From: Massilia violaceinigra
GTDB lineage: Bacteria; Pseudomonadota; Gammaproteobacteria; Burkholderiales; Burkholderiaceae_D
Assembly: GCF_002752675.1 (NCBI RefSeq)
Contig: NZ_CP024608.1
Coordinates: 4,340,001 to 4,404,000 of the forward strand
DNA length: 64,000 nt
Reading direction: 5' to 3'
How positions within the stretch are numbered: position 1 is the stretch's first letter; every line of letters begins with the position of its first letter. The notes below the pieces were generated by a model, which made no database searches, had not been told where the DNA came from, and saw only the letters and a program-made list of their open reading frames with translations. Shown here one piece after another: positions 35,321-43,051 of the stretch. The position numbers were made by a program, and so were the translations under genes.

Positions 35321-35494
35321 ATGAAAAAAATCATCGCTGAACTGAATCGCGACGAAGCCGCTGGTGTGGCCGGCGGCGCAACGCTGAACGAGAAACTGGT
35401 CAAGGTGCGCGACTGGGATGCCAGCGTCATCGAAGGCTGCTGCTCGCAGGACTGCTGCAACAACCCGGTGAGCGATACTGCTGGTTGGGAATAA
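35321..35494 (+). CDS. RiPP precursor peptide 1 (GG leader, CCxxCC core)
   Basis: A 57-residue peptide, shorter than usual gene-finder limits. ATG 35321 follows AAAGGAATAAGC. The leader, residues 1-19, is 'KKIIAELNRDEAAGVAGG' after Met: an amphipathic helix with acidic and hydrophobic positions ending in Gly-Gly, the cleavage site of C39 peptidase exporters. The predicted core (20-57) begins Ala-Thr-Leu, contains the invariant 'KVRDWDASVIEGCC' and the cysteine pairs C40-C41 and C45-C46 (CCSQDCC), and ends in an Asn/Ser/Asp-rich tail with Gly-Trp-Glu. Two homologues follow in tandem. A short hairpin, GGGAA/TTCCC (35487-35501), overlaps the stop. No known RiPP class is recognised. Confidence 0.85.
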   Translation: MKKIIAELNRDEAAGVAGGATLNEKLVKVRDWDASVIEGCCSQDCCNNPVSDTAGWE

Positions 35495-35841
35495 TGTTCC
35501 CGTCGGCGTAAGGTGATGCGGGCGCTGCCTGTCCGGGAATCCCGTTACGGCCACGCCGATGCGCCTTCAGTCAGGCGCGCAAGCGGCAATATCGCCCGGG
35601 TCGTGGCAGCGCTCGCATCCCGCTCGGATGACCGGTTTTTCCCCGGTTTATCTGGGCGCTTGGACTAAAAACATGCACTTCGGTAAAGGCCGCACGGGGT
35701 GGCCCTGATAACCGAATATTGCAGATCAGGAAAACTTGACTGAAAGTTAAAACTGTTTAGAATGCATTGGCATTCTCGTCCATAAAACCTGAATGCGATA
35801 CATGGTATGGACCATGTTATCAATCAAACCCGGAGTAAAAC
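35495..35841 (+). promoter_or_regulatory. Spacer with promoter of precursor peptide 2 (35736-35763)
   Basis: This 347-base spacer carries no gene. It contains a GC-rich stretch with possible hairpins, including ACCGG-T-rich loop-CCGGT near 35631-35647, which may act as a weak terminator. The promoter is TTGACT (35736-35741), 16 bases, TAGAAT (35758-35763). The promoter flanks and the downstream words GCATTGGCATTCTC and CATGTTATCAAT match the region before precursor 1, marking a duplicated unit. Confidence 0.68.
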
Positions 35842-36024
35842 ATGGAAAAAATTATCGCTGAATTGAACCGCGACGAAGTCGTTGGTGTCGCCGGCGGCGC
35901 AACCCTGACCGAAAAACTGGTCAATGTGCGCGACTGGGATGCCAGCGTCATCGAAGGCTGCTGCACGCAGAAGTGCTGCAAGAACGAAGAGCAGCCTGGC
36001 GAGGGCTCGAACCCTTGGCTGTAA
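35842..36024 (+). CDS. RiPP precursor peptide 2 (GG leader, CCxxCC core)
   Basis: A 60-residue paralogue of precursor 1, started at ATG 35842 behind CCGGAGTAAAAC. The leader is nearly identical, ending 'DEVVGVAGG', with cleavage expected after G19. The core keeps 'ATLTEKLVNVRDWDASVIEG', then CCTQKCC (C40, C41, C45, C46). The tail differs completely: Lys-Asn-Glu-Glu-Gln-Pro-Gly-Glu-Gly-Ser-Asn-Pro-Trp-Leu. Only the leader, the RDWD segment and the cysteine pairs are conserved among the three copies, so these are the parts likely recognised or modified, and the tail is free to vary apart from a tryptophan near the end. A hairpin, ATCAGG/CCTGAT, follows at 36024-36041. Confidence 0.85.
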   Translation: MEKIIAELNRDEVVGVAGGATLTEKLVNVRDWDASVIEGCCTQKCCKNEEQPGEGSNPWL

Positions 36025-36183
36025 TCAGGTAGTTTCCTGATGCGTGAGCGCGGCGCTGATTATCCGGGTGCTTCGCCATTCTGAAGGCGGGCGGTCGGGC
36101 AGATGAGGCAGTGTTATCCGGCACGACCGCCCGATGCACGGCGCGCCATGCGCCGCGCTTCGACCATGCGCTTCGCAACCGCG

Positions 36184-36211
36184 TTTAACCGAAAGCCTAT
36201 CTGCCTGGCGC
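36184..36211 (+). promoter_or_regulatory. Decayed promoter copy before precursor peptide 3
   Basis: Aligned to the other two promoters by the shared words TGCCT before the -10 and GCATTGGCAT after it, this copy has TTTAAC in place of TTGACx (36184-36189) and TGGCGC in place of TAGAAT (36206-36211). The -10 is effectively lost. Precursor 3 may depend on read-through from upstream or on another, unseen promoter. Confidence 0.5.
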
Positions 36212-36291
36212 GCATTGGCATGCTCATTTCCTCAGCGGGAAGGCAATGCGTGTGATTTTGTCAGGTCATCAATAATATAGTGGAGAAAAGC

Positions 36292-36471
36292 ATGAAGAAA
36301 ATTATTGCCGAATTGAGCCGTGAAGCCGTCGCCAATGTGGCGGGCGGCGCCACCTTGAGCGAAAAACTGGTCAAGGTACGCGACTGGGACGCCACCGTTA
36401 TCGAAGGCTGCTGCAGCCAGGGGTGCTGCCCGGAGCCGAAAGACGACGACAGCGACAACGGCTGGGAGTAA
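36292..36471 (+). CDS. RiPP precursor peptide 3 (GG leader, CCxxCC core)
   Basis: A 59-residue third paralogue. ATG 36292 has GGAG seven bases upstream; a GTG at 36280 in frame would add four residues that the other copies lack. The leader reads 'KKIIAELSREAVANVAGG', so it has drifted more than the others but keeps Gly-Gly. The core begins 'ATLSEKLVKVRDWDATVIEG', then CCSQGCC at C40-C41 and C45-C46, and ends in a very acidic tail (Asp-Asp-Asp-Ser-Asp-Asn-Gly-Trp-Glu). The gene for the unknown 561-residue protein follows 52 bases later, after a hairpin. Confidence 0.85.
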   Translation: MKKIIAELSREAVANVAGGATLSEKLVKVRDWDATVIEGCCSQGCCPEPKDDDSDNGWE

Positions 36472-36490
36472 TCGCCGCGCCTGCCGGCGC

Positions 36491-36514
36491 TGACGGCCTG
36501 GGTAAGTGCCGTCA
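36491..36514 (+). terminator. Hairpin between precursor 3 and downstream gene
   Basis: A perfect 7-bp stem, TGACGGC/GCCGTCA, with a 10-base loop and no T run. It lies 9 bases before the downstream ATG. Such hairpins after precursor genes often limit read-through, so that peptide is made in excess over enzymes, or protect the precursor transcript; which applies here is unknown. Confidence 0.5.
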
Positions 36515-36523
36515 GATATTGCC

Positions 36524-38209
36524 ATGTTTTATCCGAATACAAAGAAGTTACTTGAAAGATTACAGATGACCGAAACCCGTTATTGGTGGCCCCTCGAATT
36601 GAGCGATGAGCTGGAAGACTCTCTTGCCGCGCATAAGGACTGGTTACGGGGCGCCCCGGTGCAATTCGATGCCGGCCGGTCCAGGCAGGTCGAAGGCGCG
36701 CTGGTCGATTTCCTGGCCAAGCCGGTACAGGGAATCGTCGCGCGCGACAGCCTTCCGTATCTCGGCCACGTTTTCGTCGGCTGGGGCAATGCGACCGTGA
36801 ACGGCACGCCGCTGCTCGACCGGGTGGCTTCCTTCGTCCACCAGGACCCGTCCGGCAAGCCGTATATTTACCAGTGCCACCCGGAGGGCGACTTCCATCC
36901 GTGGCAAACCTTTGCCTACACCATGATGGCCGGGATCGACCCCGAGGCCAAGGTTGGCGCCTTGCCGTTCACCCTGCGCGAGATCGCGCAGCATTCGACC
37001 GTCATCCGCACCTCGGCCATGGACGATCTGGGGCACCTGATGTACGCGCACGCCGCGCTCGGCCTGCCCGACACGCTCACCTTCGAATTCAACGGCAAGC
37101 CGCTGACCTTGGGCGCCATGATGGACGAGGCGGTCAAGGCCCACCATTTCGGACCGTTCTATGTCTGCCGCAAGTTCCATCTGACCGAAGGCTTGTGCGC
37201 CATCGCCGCCACCTATCCGGCCTTCGCGCGCTACCGGCCGGTCGCACAGAAATTCCTCGACGGCCAGCTCGAAGTCATGCTGACCCTGTCGCTGCTGGTC
37301 GCCCAGCTCGAGGCGGTCGCCGCCGGTACCCTGACGATGGACGAGAGCAGCATTCCCGCCCTGCGCAAGGCCATGCTGATCGGCGCATTGCTGGAGAACC
37401 ACGTGTACTCGGCCGGCCATGTGATCGAGCTGGCGGCGCTTGCCATGCGCATGGGCTACCAGGTCAGCGACGTCCACCGCAGCGCCATCCACCATCTGCT
37501 CAATCACTTCAATGGTTGCGTGCAGCGTTCGATGACCCGGTTCGCCCCCACCGCCGCGTTCCTGCCGATGGGCCATTTCCGGCGCGCCATCTCGCTGTAC
37601 GCCAACCTGCATGAAGCCGAAACGGATCAGGACAGCGCCTCGCGCGCGGCGCTGACCGGGTATTGGGCTAACTTCGATACCAGTGACGGCACGCTCGCCG
37701 AACTGCCGGCGGCCCCGGTGGACGCGCTGTACAATCGCGCCCAGCATTCGGCCAAGGTGCGTCCCTTCTTCCAGTCGGTGCTTGATGAATTTGCCCAAGG
37801 TAATTCGACCGGGATGGACCTGTACGGCGGCTTCGACCATTTCCGGCGCCTCCATCCGGACGGCTGGCCGCGCCAGATGCATTTCGAGTTCCTCGACTAT
37901 GCGGACCGCGTGGGCGTCGAACTGCACTTCGAAAACCCGGACCTGGTGCCGCTGATGGATGCGGTGGCCGCGTCCATTCCGGCGCTCCAGGAAAAGTTTC
38001 CTGGCATTGAGGTGCACGGCTTGCGCCGCGCCGACCGCAGCGAGGCGAAAATCCGGCTGTATCACGACCCGGCGACCGGGCCGGTCGACATTTCCAAGTC
38101 GATGCAGGAATTTGTCGCCTTCATGAGTCCAATCGTCTCGGCCGAGTTGCACAATCCGGTGCACGGCATCCAGCGCAGCCGCCTGGACGCGAGCGCGGCG
38201 GCGCACTAA
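36524..38209 (+). CDS. Unrecognised 561-residue protein of the peptide cluster
   Basis: I do not recognise this family. The protein is soluble (no signal, no membrane helix), rich in His, Ala and Leu, probably mainly helical in the middle. Notable clusters are 'YQCHPEGDFHPWQTFAYTMM' (about 105-125), 'IAQHSTVIRTSAMDDLGHLM', 'AHHFGPFYVCRKFHLTEG', and 'DVHRSAIHHLLNHFNGC' (about 315-335). Several of these histidines could bind metal. The C-terminal ~100 residues look alpha/beta. It immediately follows the three precursors and precedes the glycosyltransferases, the usual place of the class-defining modifying enzyme. Starts are possible at ATG 36524 and ATG 36566; neither has a strong ribosome site, and the first is used here. 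Confidence 0.7.
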   Translation: MFYPNTKKLLERLQMTETRYWWPLELSDELEDSLAAHKDWLRGAPVQFDAGRSRQVEGALVDFLAKPVQGIVARDSLPYLGHVFVGWGNATVNGTPLLDRVASFVHQDPSGKPYIYQCHPEGDFHPWQTFAYTMMAGIDPEAKVGALPFTLREIAQHSTVIRTSAMDDLGHLMYAHAALGLPDTLTFEFNGKPLTLGAMMDEAVKAHHFGPFYVCRKFHLTEGLCAIAATYPAFARYRPVAQKFLDGQLEVMLTLSLLVAQLEAVAAGTLTMDESSIPALRKAMLIGALLENHVYSAGHVIELAALAMRMGYQVSDVHRSAIHHLLNHFNGCVQRSMTRFAPTAAFLPMGHFRRAISLYANLHEAETDQDSASRAALTGYWANFDTSDGTLAELPAAPVDALYNRAQHSAKVRPFFQSVLDEFAQGNSTGMDLYGGFDHFRRLHPDGWPRQMHFEFLDYADRVGVELHFENPDLVPLMDAVAASIPALQEKFPGIEVHGLRRADRSEAKIRLYHDPATGPVDISKSMQEFVAFMSPIVSAELHNPVHGIQRSRLDASAAAH

Positions 38210-38220
38210 GGTCCGTCGTA

Positions 38221-38272
38221 CGGCCCCGCCGTTCGGCCCCGCCGTACAGCCCCGCCGTACAGCCCCGCCGCA
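38221..38272 (+). repeat. Four copies of a 13-bp tandem repeat
   Basis: Units CGGCCCCGCCGTT, CGGCCCCGCCGTA, CAGCCCCGCCGTA and CAGCCCCGCCGCA follow each other exactly, in the gap between the unknown protein gene and the GT4 gene, with a degenerate fifth unit after them. The role is unclear; a slippage product or a structured spacer in the transcript are both possible. Confidence 0.8.
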
Positions 38273-38332
38273 CGCCGCGCCGTGCGGCGGCGGCCGGCTC
38301 CCCCTGCCATCGAATCCATTGAGGAATCAATT

Positions 38333-39814
38333 TTGCACCTGTTTCCCCCGCTTACGCTTGCCGCCGCCGGCCTGTCGGCCCACAAATGGCCCAGCGTCAC
38401 GCGTACCGCGCAGTTCTATCGCGACGCCCTGGCCGCGCTCACCCCGGAACTGCTGGAGGTCGACGAGGCCAGCGCCATGCCGAACGGCGTCAGTGTGCTC
38501 CTGAACTTTTCCGGTAATGCCGGCTGGGACCTGGCGCGCGGCGAGCGCGACTTTCCCTGCCTGTTCGGCATGCACGGAGGATGTGTGCTCAGCCGCAAGT
38601 TCCTGCTTGAGCGCTTGCCAACGCTCAACTCACAAGATGGCTTGATCGTCAATTGCAGTTCCGACGCCGAGGTCATCCGCAACATGCTGGGCGATGCCAC
38701 GCCGGCGCTGGAATTATTGCCCTTGCCGGCAGATACCGATCTGTTTACGCCGCAAGGACGTGACGCGGCGCGCGCGCAGCTCGGTTTGACCGAGCAGCAT
38801 TTCTGCATCGGCATCGTGGCCCGGCTGCTGCCGCAAAAAAATGTTCACGGCGCGCTCGACGTGGTGCGCGAGCTGGTGCAGCGCCATCCCGGGCGGGCCA
38901 TCCGGGTCGTGATCATCGGTAATTTCTGGATCGACTACCCGGTACTGCGCTTTAGCGAGACCGCTTATTCGGGCCAGCTCAGGACCCTCATCGGCGAGTA
39001 CGGCCTGGACGAGGTGGTGAGCTATCTGCCCGCCTCGCTGGCCGACGCCGAACTGGCCACCGCCTACCGCGCCTTCGACGTGCTGCTGCATCCGACCAAT
39101 TCGATCGATGAAAACTTCGGCTACGCCCCGGTCGAAGCCATGGCCAGCGGGGTTCCCGTGGTCGGCTGCGCCTACGGCGGCCTGAAAGATACCGTGATCG
39201 ACGGCGTCACCGGCTATCTCGCGCCCTCATGGCTGAGCCTGGGCGGCCTGCGCGAAGACCGCTCGGCGCTGCTGCATGGCCTGGAGGCGCTGCTGGGCGA
39301 CCAGGCCCATGCCAGAAGCATGGGCGCCAACGCGCGCCGCCACGCCGAGGAAAGCTATTCGCGCGCGCACTGCATGGCCGTGCTGCAAGACATCGTGCGG
39401 CGCACCGCCGCCAACTGGGACCGCTCCAGCCGCCGTGCGCTGCAACTGCGCGCGGTCCCCGACATGCGTGCCTACGACCGCCATCTGACGCCCGCCGGCG
39501 AGCCCTTGTCCGACTTCGCCGCCTCGATCCTGGACTACACCAGCCGCATCACGCCGACCGCCGGCCCCGGCTGCGTGCTGCAGGCGTATGCGCCGCACAC
39601 CGCGCGCGCCGACGGCGCCATCGTGCTGGACAATCCCGCCTGGCCGGCCGCTTACCACGCCACGCCGCTGCAGCGCGAGGTGCTCGCGCGCAGCGCAGCG
39701 CCGTTGCCGGCGGCGGCATTGCTGGATGCGACCGGGGCCACCTTGCACGATCTCGACCAGATGCTCGCGCTTGGCATGCTGATCACCCGCAACGGCGCCG
39801 CGGGGTGCGCATGA
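38333..39814 (+). CDS. GT4-family glycosyltransferase with C-terminal extension
   Basis: A 493-residue protein if started at TTG 38333, which has GAGGA eight bases upstream and begins 'HLFPPLTLAAAGLSAHKWP'. It has the GT-B layout of GT4 enzymes: an N-terminal lobe with 'CLFGMHGGCVLSR', then 'IGIVARLLPQKNVHGALDVV', and the retaining-enzyme signature 'DENFGYAPVEAMASGVPVVG' with the paired glutamates. The last ~110 residues, including 'PLQREVLARSAAPLPAAALL', lie beyond the usual GT4 end and look like a small helix-turn-helix or PqqD-like domain; this could recognise the leader peptide (speculative). It overlaps the GT2 gene by ATGA. Likely role: sugar transfer to the peptide or an intermediate. 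Confidence 0.85.
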   Translation: MHLFPPLTLAAAGLSAHKWPSVTRTAQFYRDALAALTPELLEVDEASAMPNGVSVLLNFSGNAGWDLARGERDFPCLFGMHGGCVLSRKFLLERLPTLNSQDGLIVNCSSDAEVIRNMLGDATPALELLPLPADTDLFTPQGRDAARAQLGLTEQHFCIGIVARLLPQKNVHGALDVVRELVQRHPGRAIRVVIIGNFWIDYPVLRFSETAYSGQLRTLIGEYGLDEVVSYLPASLADAELATAYRAFDVLLHPTNSIDENFGYAPVEAMASGVPVVGCAYGGLKDTVIDGVTGYLAPSWLSLGGLREDRSALLHGLEALLGDQAHARSMGANARRHAEESYSRAHCMAVLQDIVRRTAANWDRSSRRALQLRAVPDMRAYDRHLTPAGEPLSDFAASILDYTSRITPTAGPGCVLQAYAPHTARADGAIVLDNPAWPAAYHATPLQREVLARSAAPLPAAALLDATGATLHDLDQMLALGMLITRNGAAGCA

Positions 39815-40623
39815 CGCCGCGCGTTTCCATCGTCATCGCCTGGCGCAACCGCGCCGAGCTGGGCACCACCCTGGCCGCCAACCTGGACCTGGTCGCAGCC
39901 TGGGACGCCGAGATCGTCATCGTCAATTACGGTGGCGATCCGGCCGCGCTGGAGGCATTGCTCGCGCCGTTCGAGAACGCGCCGGTGCGCCTGCTGGAAG
40001 TGGCGGCGGACGGTTTCAACAAGTCGCGCGCCCTCAATCTCGGTGCGCACGTGGCGCGTGCCCCGTATCTGCTGCTGCTCGACGCCGATGTGATCCTCAC
40101 CGATTTCGACGTCGAGCGGGCCATCGCCGAGGCGCACGCCGGTGGCTGGCTGACCCTGGGCAAGGTCAGGGAGTCGGTGCCGCCGCCGGGCAAGCGCGGC
40201 CAGATTGCCGAGTATGCCAACAGCTTCGACATCGTCCTGGGCGACGGGCGCCGCGCCCGCGTCGAAACCAAGCGTCATTATTTCGACGACGGTGCGCGCT
40301 CGTGCCCCGGCATCATGTTCCTGCGCCGCGCCGACCTGCTCGCCATCGGCGGCTTCAATTCGCTGCTGGTGGGCTGGGGCTGGGAAGACGTCGACGTCCA
40401 TGTGCGGCTCGGCCTGGCGCTGGGACGCCCGGCGGCCGGGCTGGGCGAGGGCGTGCATCTGAGTCATGGCGATGAGCAGCGTTTTTTCATCGGCGACAGT
40501 CCGGGCGCCAACAACCAGCGCAATCAGCACATCTGCATGCGGCTGTACGACGCAGGCCAGTTCGAGGGCAGCTACGCGCAGGATGTGGCGGCCTTTAGCT
40601 ACCGCGCCGCACAGCCGGCGTGA
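39811..40623 (+). CDS. GT2-family glycosyltransferase
   Basis: A 270-residue GT-A enzyme, start ATG 39811 overlapping the GT4 stop. It has an opening strand 'RVSIVIAWRNRAELGTTLAA', the 'GFNKSRALNLG' segment, the metal-binding DAD in 'YLLLLDADVILTDF', and a C-terminal 'GGFNSLLVGWGWEDVDVHVR' of the galactosyltransferase-like (Glyco_transf_7C) type. This is the style of chondroitin/polypeptide GalNAc transferases and of several inverting peptide-modifying enzymes. No membrane helix is present, so it acts in the cytoplasm, as peptide glycosylation before export requires. Its acceptor could be Ser, Thr or Cys of the precursor core; this is not shown by the sequence. Confidence 0.86.
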   Translation: MTPRVSIVIAWRNRAELGTTLAANLDLVAAWDAEIVIVNYGGDPAALEALLAPFENAPVRLLEVAADGFNKSRALNLGAHVARAPYLLLLDADVILTDFDVERAIAEAHAGGWLTLGKVRESVPPPGKRGQIAEYANSFDIVLGDGRRARVETKRHYFDDGARSCPGIMFLRRADLLAIGGFNSLLVGWGWEDVDVHVRLGLALGRPAAGLGEGVHLSHGDEQRFFIGDSPGANNQRNQHICMRLYDAGQFEGSYAQDVAAFSYRAAQPA

Positions 40624-40648
40624 ACCCGGCCGTCATGGAGTCTTTCCG

Positions 40649-41707
40649 ATGAACGATATTGCAATCAACGATACCCAGTACGACGGTCCGGCCTTGTCGG
40701 TGCTGGACCTGGTTCCGATCACGGTCGGCCATTCGCTGGGCCAGGCGCTGCGCAACACGCGGCGCCTGGCGCAACGGGCCGAAGCCCTGGGATTCCGGCG
40801 CTACTGGCTGGCCGAACACCACAACGCCGCCTCGTTCGCCAGCGCCGCCACCAGTGTGCTGATGGGCTATGTGGCCGAGGGCACCAGCACCATCCGCGTC
40901 GGCGCGGGCGGAATCATGCTGCCCAACCACGCGCCGCTGATGGTCGCCGAACAGTTCGGCACGCTCGAATCGCTCTATCCGGGCCGTATCGACTTGGGCG
41001 TGGGGCGCAGCGCCGGCGCCGATCCGGTGGCCGCCACGCGCCTCAAGCGCGGCGGCGAGCCGCGCCCGTTCAGCGCCATGCTCGGCGAGCTGAGCGCATA
41101 TTTCGAGGAAGCCGATCCGGCTGCCGGCGTGCGCGCCGTGCCCGGCGCGGGCCTGGCGCTGCCGCTCTACATTCTCGGCGGCAGTCCGGCCGCGGCCGCG
41201 TTCGCCGGCGAGCGCGGCTTGCCGTTCGCGTATGCCGGCCACCTCAAGGATGACGCGGCGCCCTCGCTGGCCGCCTACCGCAGCGCCTTCCGGCCCTCGG
41301 CCGTCCACCCCGCGCCGTATGCGATGATGAGCATCAACTTGATCGGCGCCGACAGCGCCGCCGAAGCCGCCTGGCTGGCCACCTCGCGCCGGCGCCGGGT
41401 GCTGGGCGTGATGCGCGCGCGGCCGCTGCCGCTGCAGGCGCCCGCCGCATTCGACACCGATGGCCCGGACGCGGCCGAGCGGCAGGCGCTCGAGCTGGCC
41501 CTGGGCGCGAGCATCGAGGGCGACCATGCCGCGCTGCGCGCCGGCCTGGGCGCCATCATCGCGCGCTGCGCGCCCGACGAACTCCTGATCAATACCGAAG
41601 TCCACGATATCGGCGCGCGCCTGCGCTCCTACGAGATCGTGGCCGAGGCACTCATGCCGCAGCGCGCGCCGCCGGCACGCACCAATTCACCCACGGAACC
41701 ACGATGA
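40649..41707 (+). CDS. Luciferase-like flavin monooxygenase (LLM class)
   Basis: A 352-residue protein of the bacterial luciferase-like superfamily, MsnO8-like subgroup: 'PALSVLDLVPITVGHSLGQA' at the start, 'YWLAEHHNAASFASAATSVL', 'RVGAGGIMLPNHAPLMVAEQ', and 'GRIDLGVGRSAGADPVA'. These proteins use reduced FMN or F420 to oxidise substrates. In this operon, overlapping the epimerase gene by ATGA (41704-41707), it may oxidise the peptide or a sugar. Biosynthetic LLMs are known from several natural product pathways; a target here is inference. The start is ATG 40649. Confidence 0.86.
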   Translation: MNDIAINDTQYDGPALSVLDLVPITVGHSLGQALRNTRRLAQRAEALGFRRYWLAEHHNAASFASAATSVLMGYVAEGTSTIRVGAGGIMLPNHAPLMVAEQFGTLESLYPGRIDLGVGRSAGADPVAATRLKRGGEPRPFSAMLGELSAYFEEADPAAGVRAVPGAGLALPLYILGGSPAAAAFAGERGLPFAYAGHLKDDAAPSLAAYRSAFRPSAVHPAPYAMMSINLIGADSAAEAAWLATSRRRRVLGVMRARPLPLQAPAAFDTDGPDAAERQALELALGASIEGDHAALRAGLGAIIARCAPDELLINTEVHDIGARLRSYEIVAEALMPQRAPPARTNSPTEPR

Positions 41708-42993
41708 AGATTCACGATCCCTCCCGCCTGCAGCAGATCGTCGCGCAGGCGCGCGAGCTGGGCCAGCCGGTGTACCTGCTGGTGATCGCCACCAAACCCT
41801 GCTACATCAAGCTGGCCTCGCTGGTGAAGGAGTTGCGCGAGCGCGCGGTGCCGGCCCTGATGATCGACGCCGGTCAGCACTACGACGTGGTGCTGACCGG
41901 CGCGGCCCAGGAGTTCGGCTATCTGAGCGAGATCGACGTGTTCCTCGATATCCGCGGCACGATGCTGGGCCGCACCGCCGCCCTGGCCGCCCAGGTCGAG
42001 CGGCTGCACGGCTACCTGCAGGAGCAGTCGGAAACGACCCGCTTCATCCCCGTGGTGTCGGGCGATACCTCGACCTCGGGCACCTTTCCCGTGTTCTGGT
42101 ATCTGCAAACCGGCATCCGTTCGATCCACGTCGAAGCCGGCTTGCGCAGCCTGTCGCCGTTCGCGCCGGGCCAGCCGGTCTCGCACGAGGCCGTGCTCGC
42201 GCAGGCGGAACTGCCATGGCGCATGGAGCCGGACGAGCCATTTCCCGAAGCGCTCGATTCACGCCTGACCTCGGTCGCCTCCTCGCTGCTGCTCGCGCCG
42301 GTGGGCCGCAACCGCGACAGCCTGCTGCGCGAGGGTTACGCGCAGGCGGCCATCCGCATGAGCGGTTCGCTCAGCGCCGACGCGGTGCGCCTGGCAGGCG
42401 CGCAGGGCGGGAGCGATCAGCTCGAGCGCCTGTATCCGGGACTGGCCGGCAAGCGCTGGCTGCGGGTCGACCTGCACCGGCGCGAGAACATGTCGCCGGC
42501 GCGCCTGAACAGCGTGGTCGATGCGCTGTGCTGGCTGGCCGGGCAGGGCCTGCCGGTCATCTTCATCCTGACCAACCAGTTCAACTTTGCCCAGGAGCGC
42601 CATCCCGAGCAGCAGTTCCGCCAGCGGCTCGAACGCGGCGGCGTGCAGTGCCACCCTTTGTGGCCCTCGTACGTGGACGTGATCGCGTTCCTGCGTTCGC
42701 CGGCCTGCCTGGCCATCTACACCGACAGCGGCGGTTTGCAGGAAGAGGCCAATATCCTCGGCGTGCCCTGCATGACGTGCCGCTATTCGACCGACCGTCC
42801 GGAAACCATCCTCGACACCCGCAGCAATCTGCTGATTCCGCCCGACAGCGCCGAGCTGGTGTACCGCGCCGTGCTGCACTGCCTGGAACAGGGGCGCAGC
42901 GGCGCATGGCGCGACCTGGGGCGGAGCCTGTACGGCGAGCATGTCGCCCGCGCCATCGTCGACCACCTGCTCGAGACGGTGTCCATCCAATAG
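41704..42993 (+). CDS. UDP-N-acetylglucosamine 2-epimerase-like protein
   Basis: A 429-residue GT-B-fold enzyme of the non-hydrolysing UDP-GlcNAc 2-epimerase (WecB) group: 'LMIDAGQHYDVVLTG', 'VVSGDTSTSG' (GDT motif), 'SIHVEAGLRS', 'VDLHRRENM' and the nucleotide-binding 'IYTDSGGLQEEANILGVPC'. Family members interconvert UDP-GlcNAc and UDP-ManNAc. An extra ~30-residue insertion (about residues 150-200) separates it from housekeeping WecB. It may supply ManNAc or an amino-sugar donor to one of the two glycosyltransferases. Its ATGA start overlaps the monooxygenase stop. Confidence 0.85.
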   Translation: MKIHDPSRLQQIVAQARELGQPVYLLVIATKPCYIKLASLVKELRERAVPALMIDAGQHYDVVLTGAAQEFGYLSEIDVFLDIRGTMLGRTAALAAQVERLHGYLQEQSETTRFIPVVSGDTSTSGTFPVFWYLQTGIRSIHVEAGLRSLSPFAPGQPVSHEAVLAQAELPWRMEPDEPFPEALDSRLTSVASSLLLAPVGRNRDSLLREGYAQAAIRMSGSLSADAVRLAGAQGGSDQLERLYPGLAGKRWLRVDLHRRENMSPARLNSVVDALCWLAGQGLPVIFILTNQFNFAQERHPEQQFRQRLERGGVQCHPLWPSYVDVIAFLRSPACLAIYTDSGGLQEEANILGVPCMTCRYSTDRPETILDTRSNLLIPPDSAELVYRAVLHCLEQGRSGAWRDLGRSLYGEHVARAIVDHLLETVSIQ

Positions 42994-43051
42994 CAGGCGC
43001 GGACGGCGTGCGCGCCCGGTCCCGCCTTTTTACCCTCTTACCTGACTTGCC

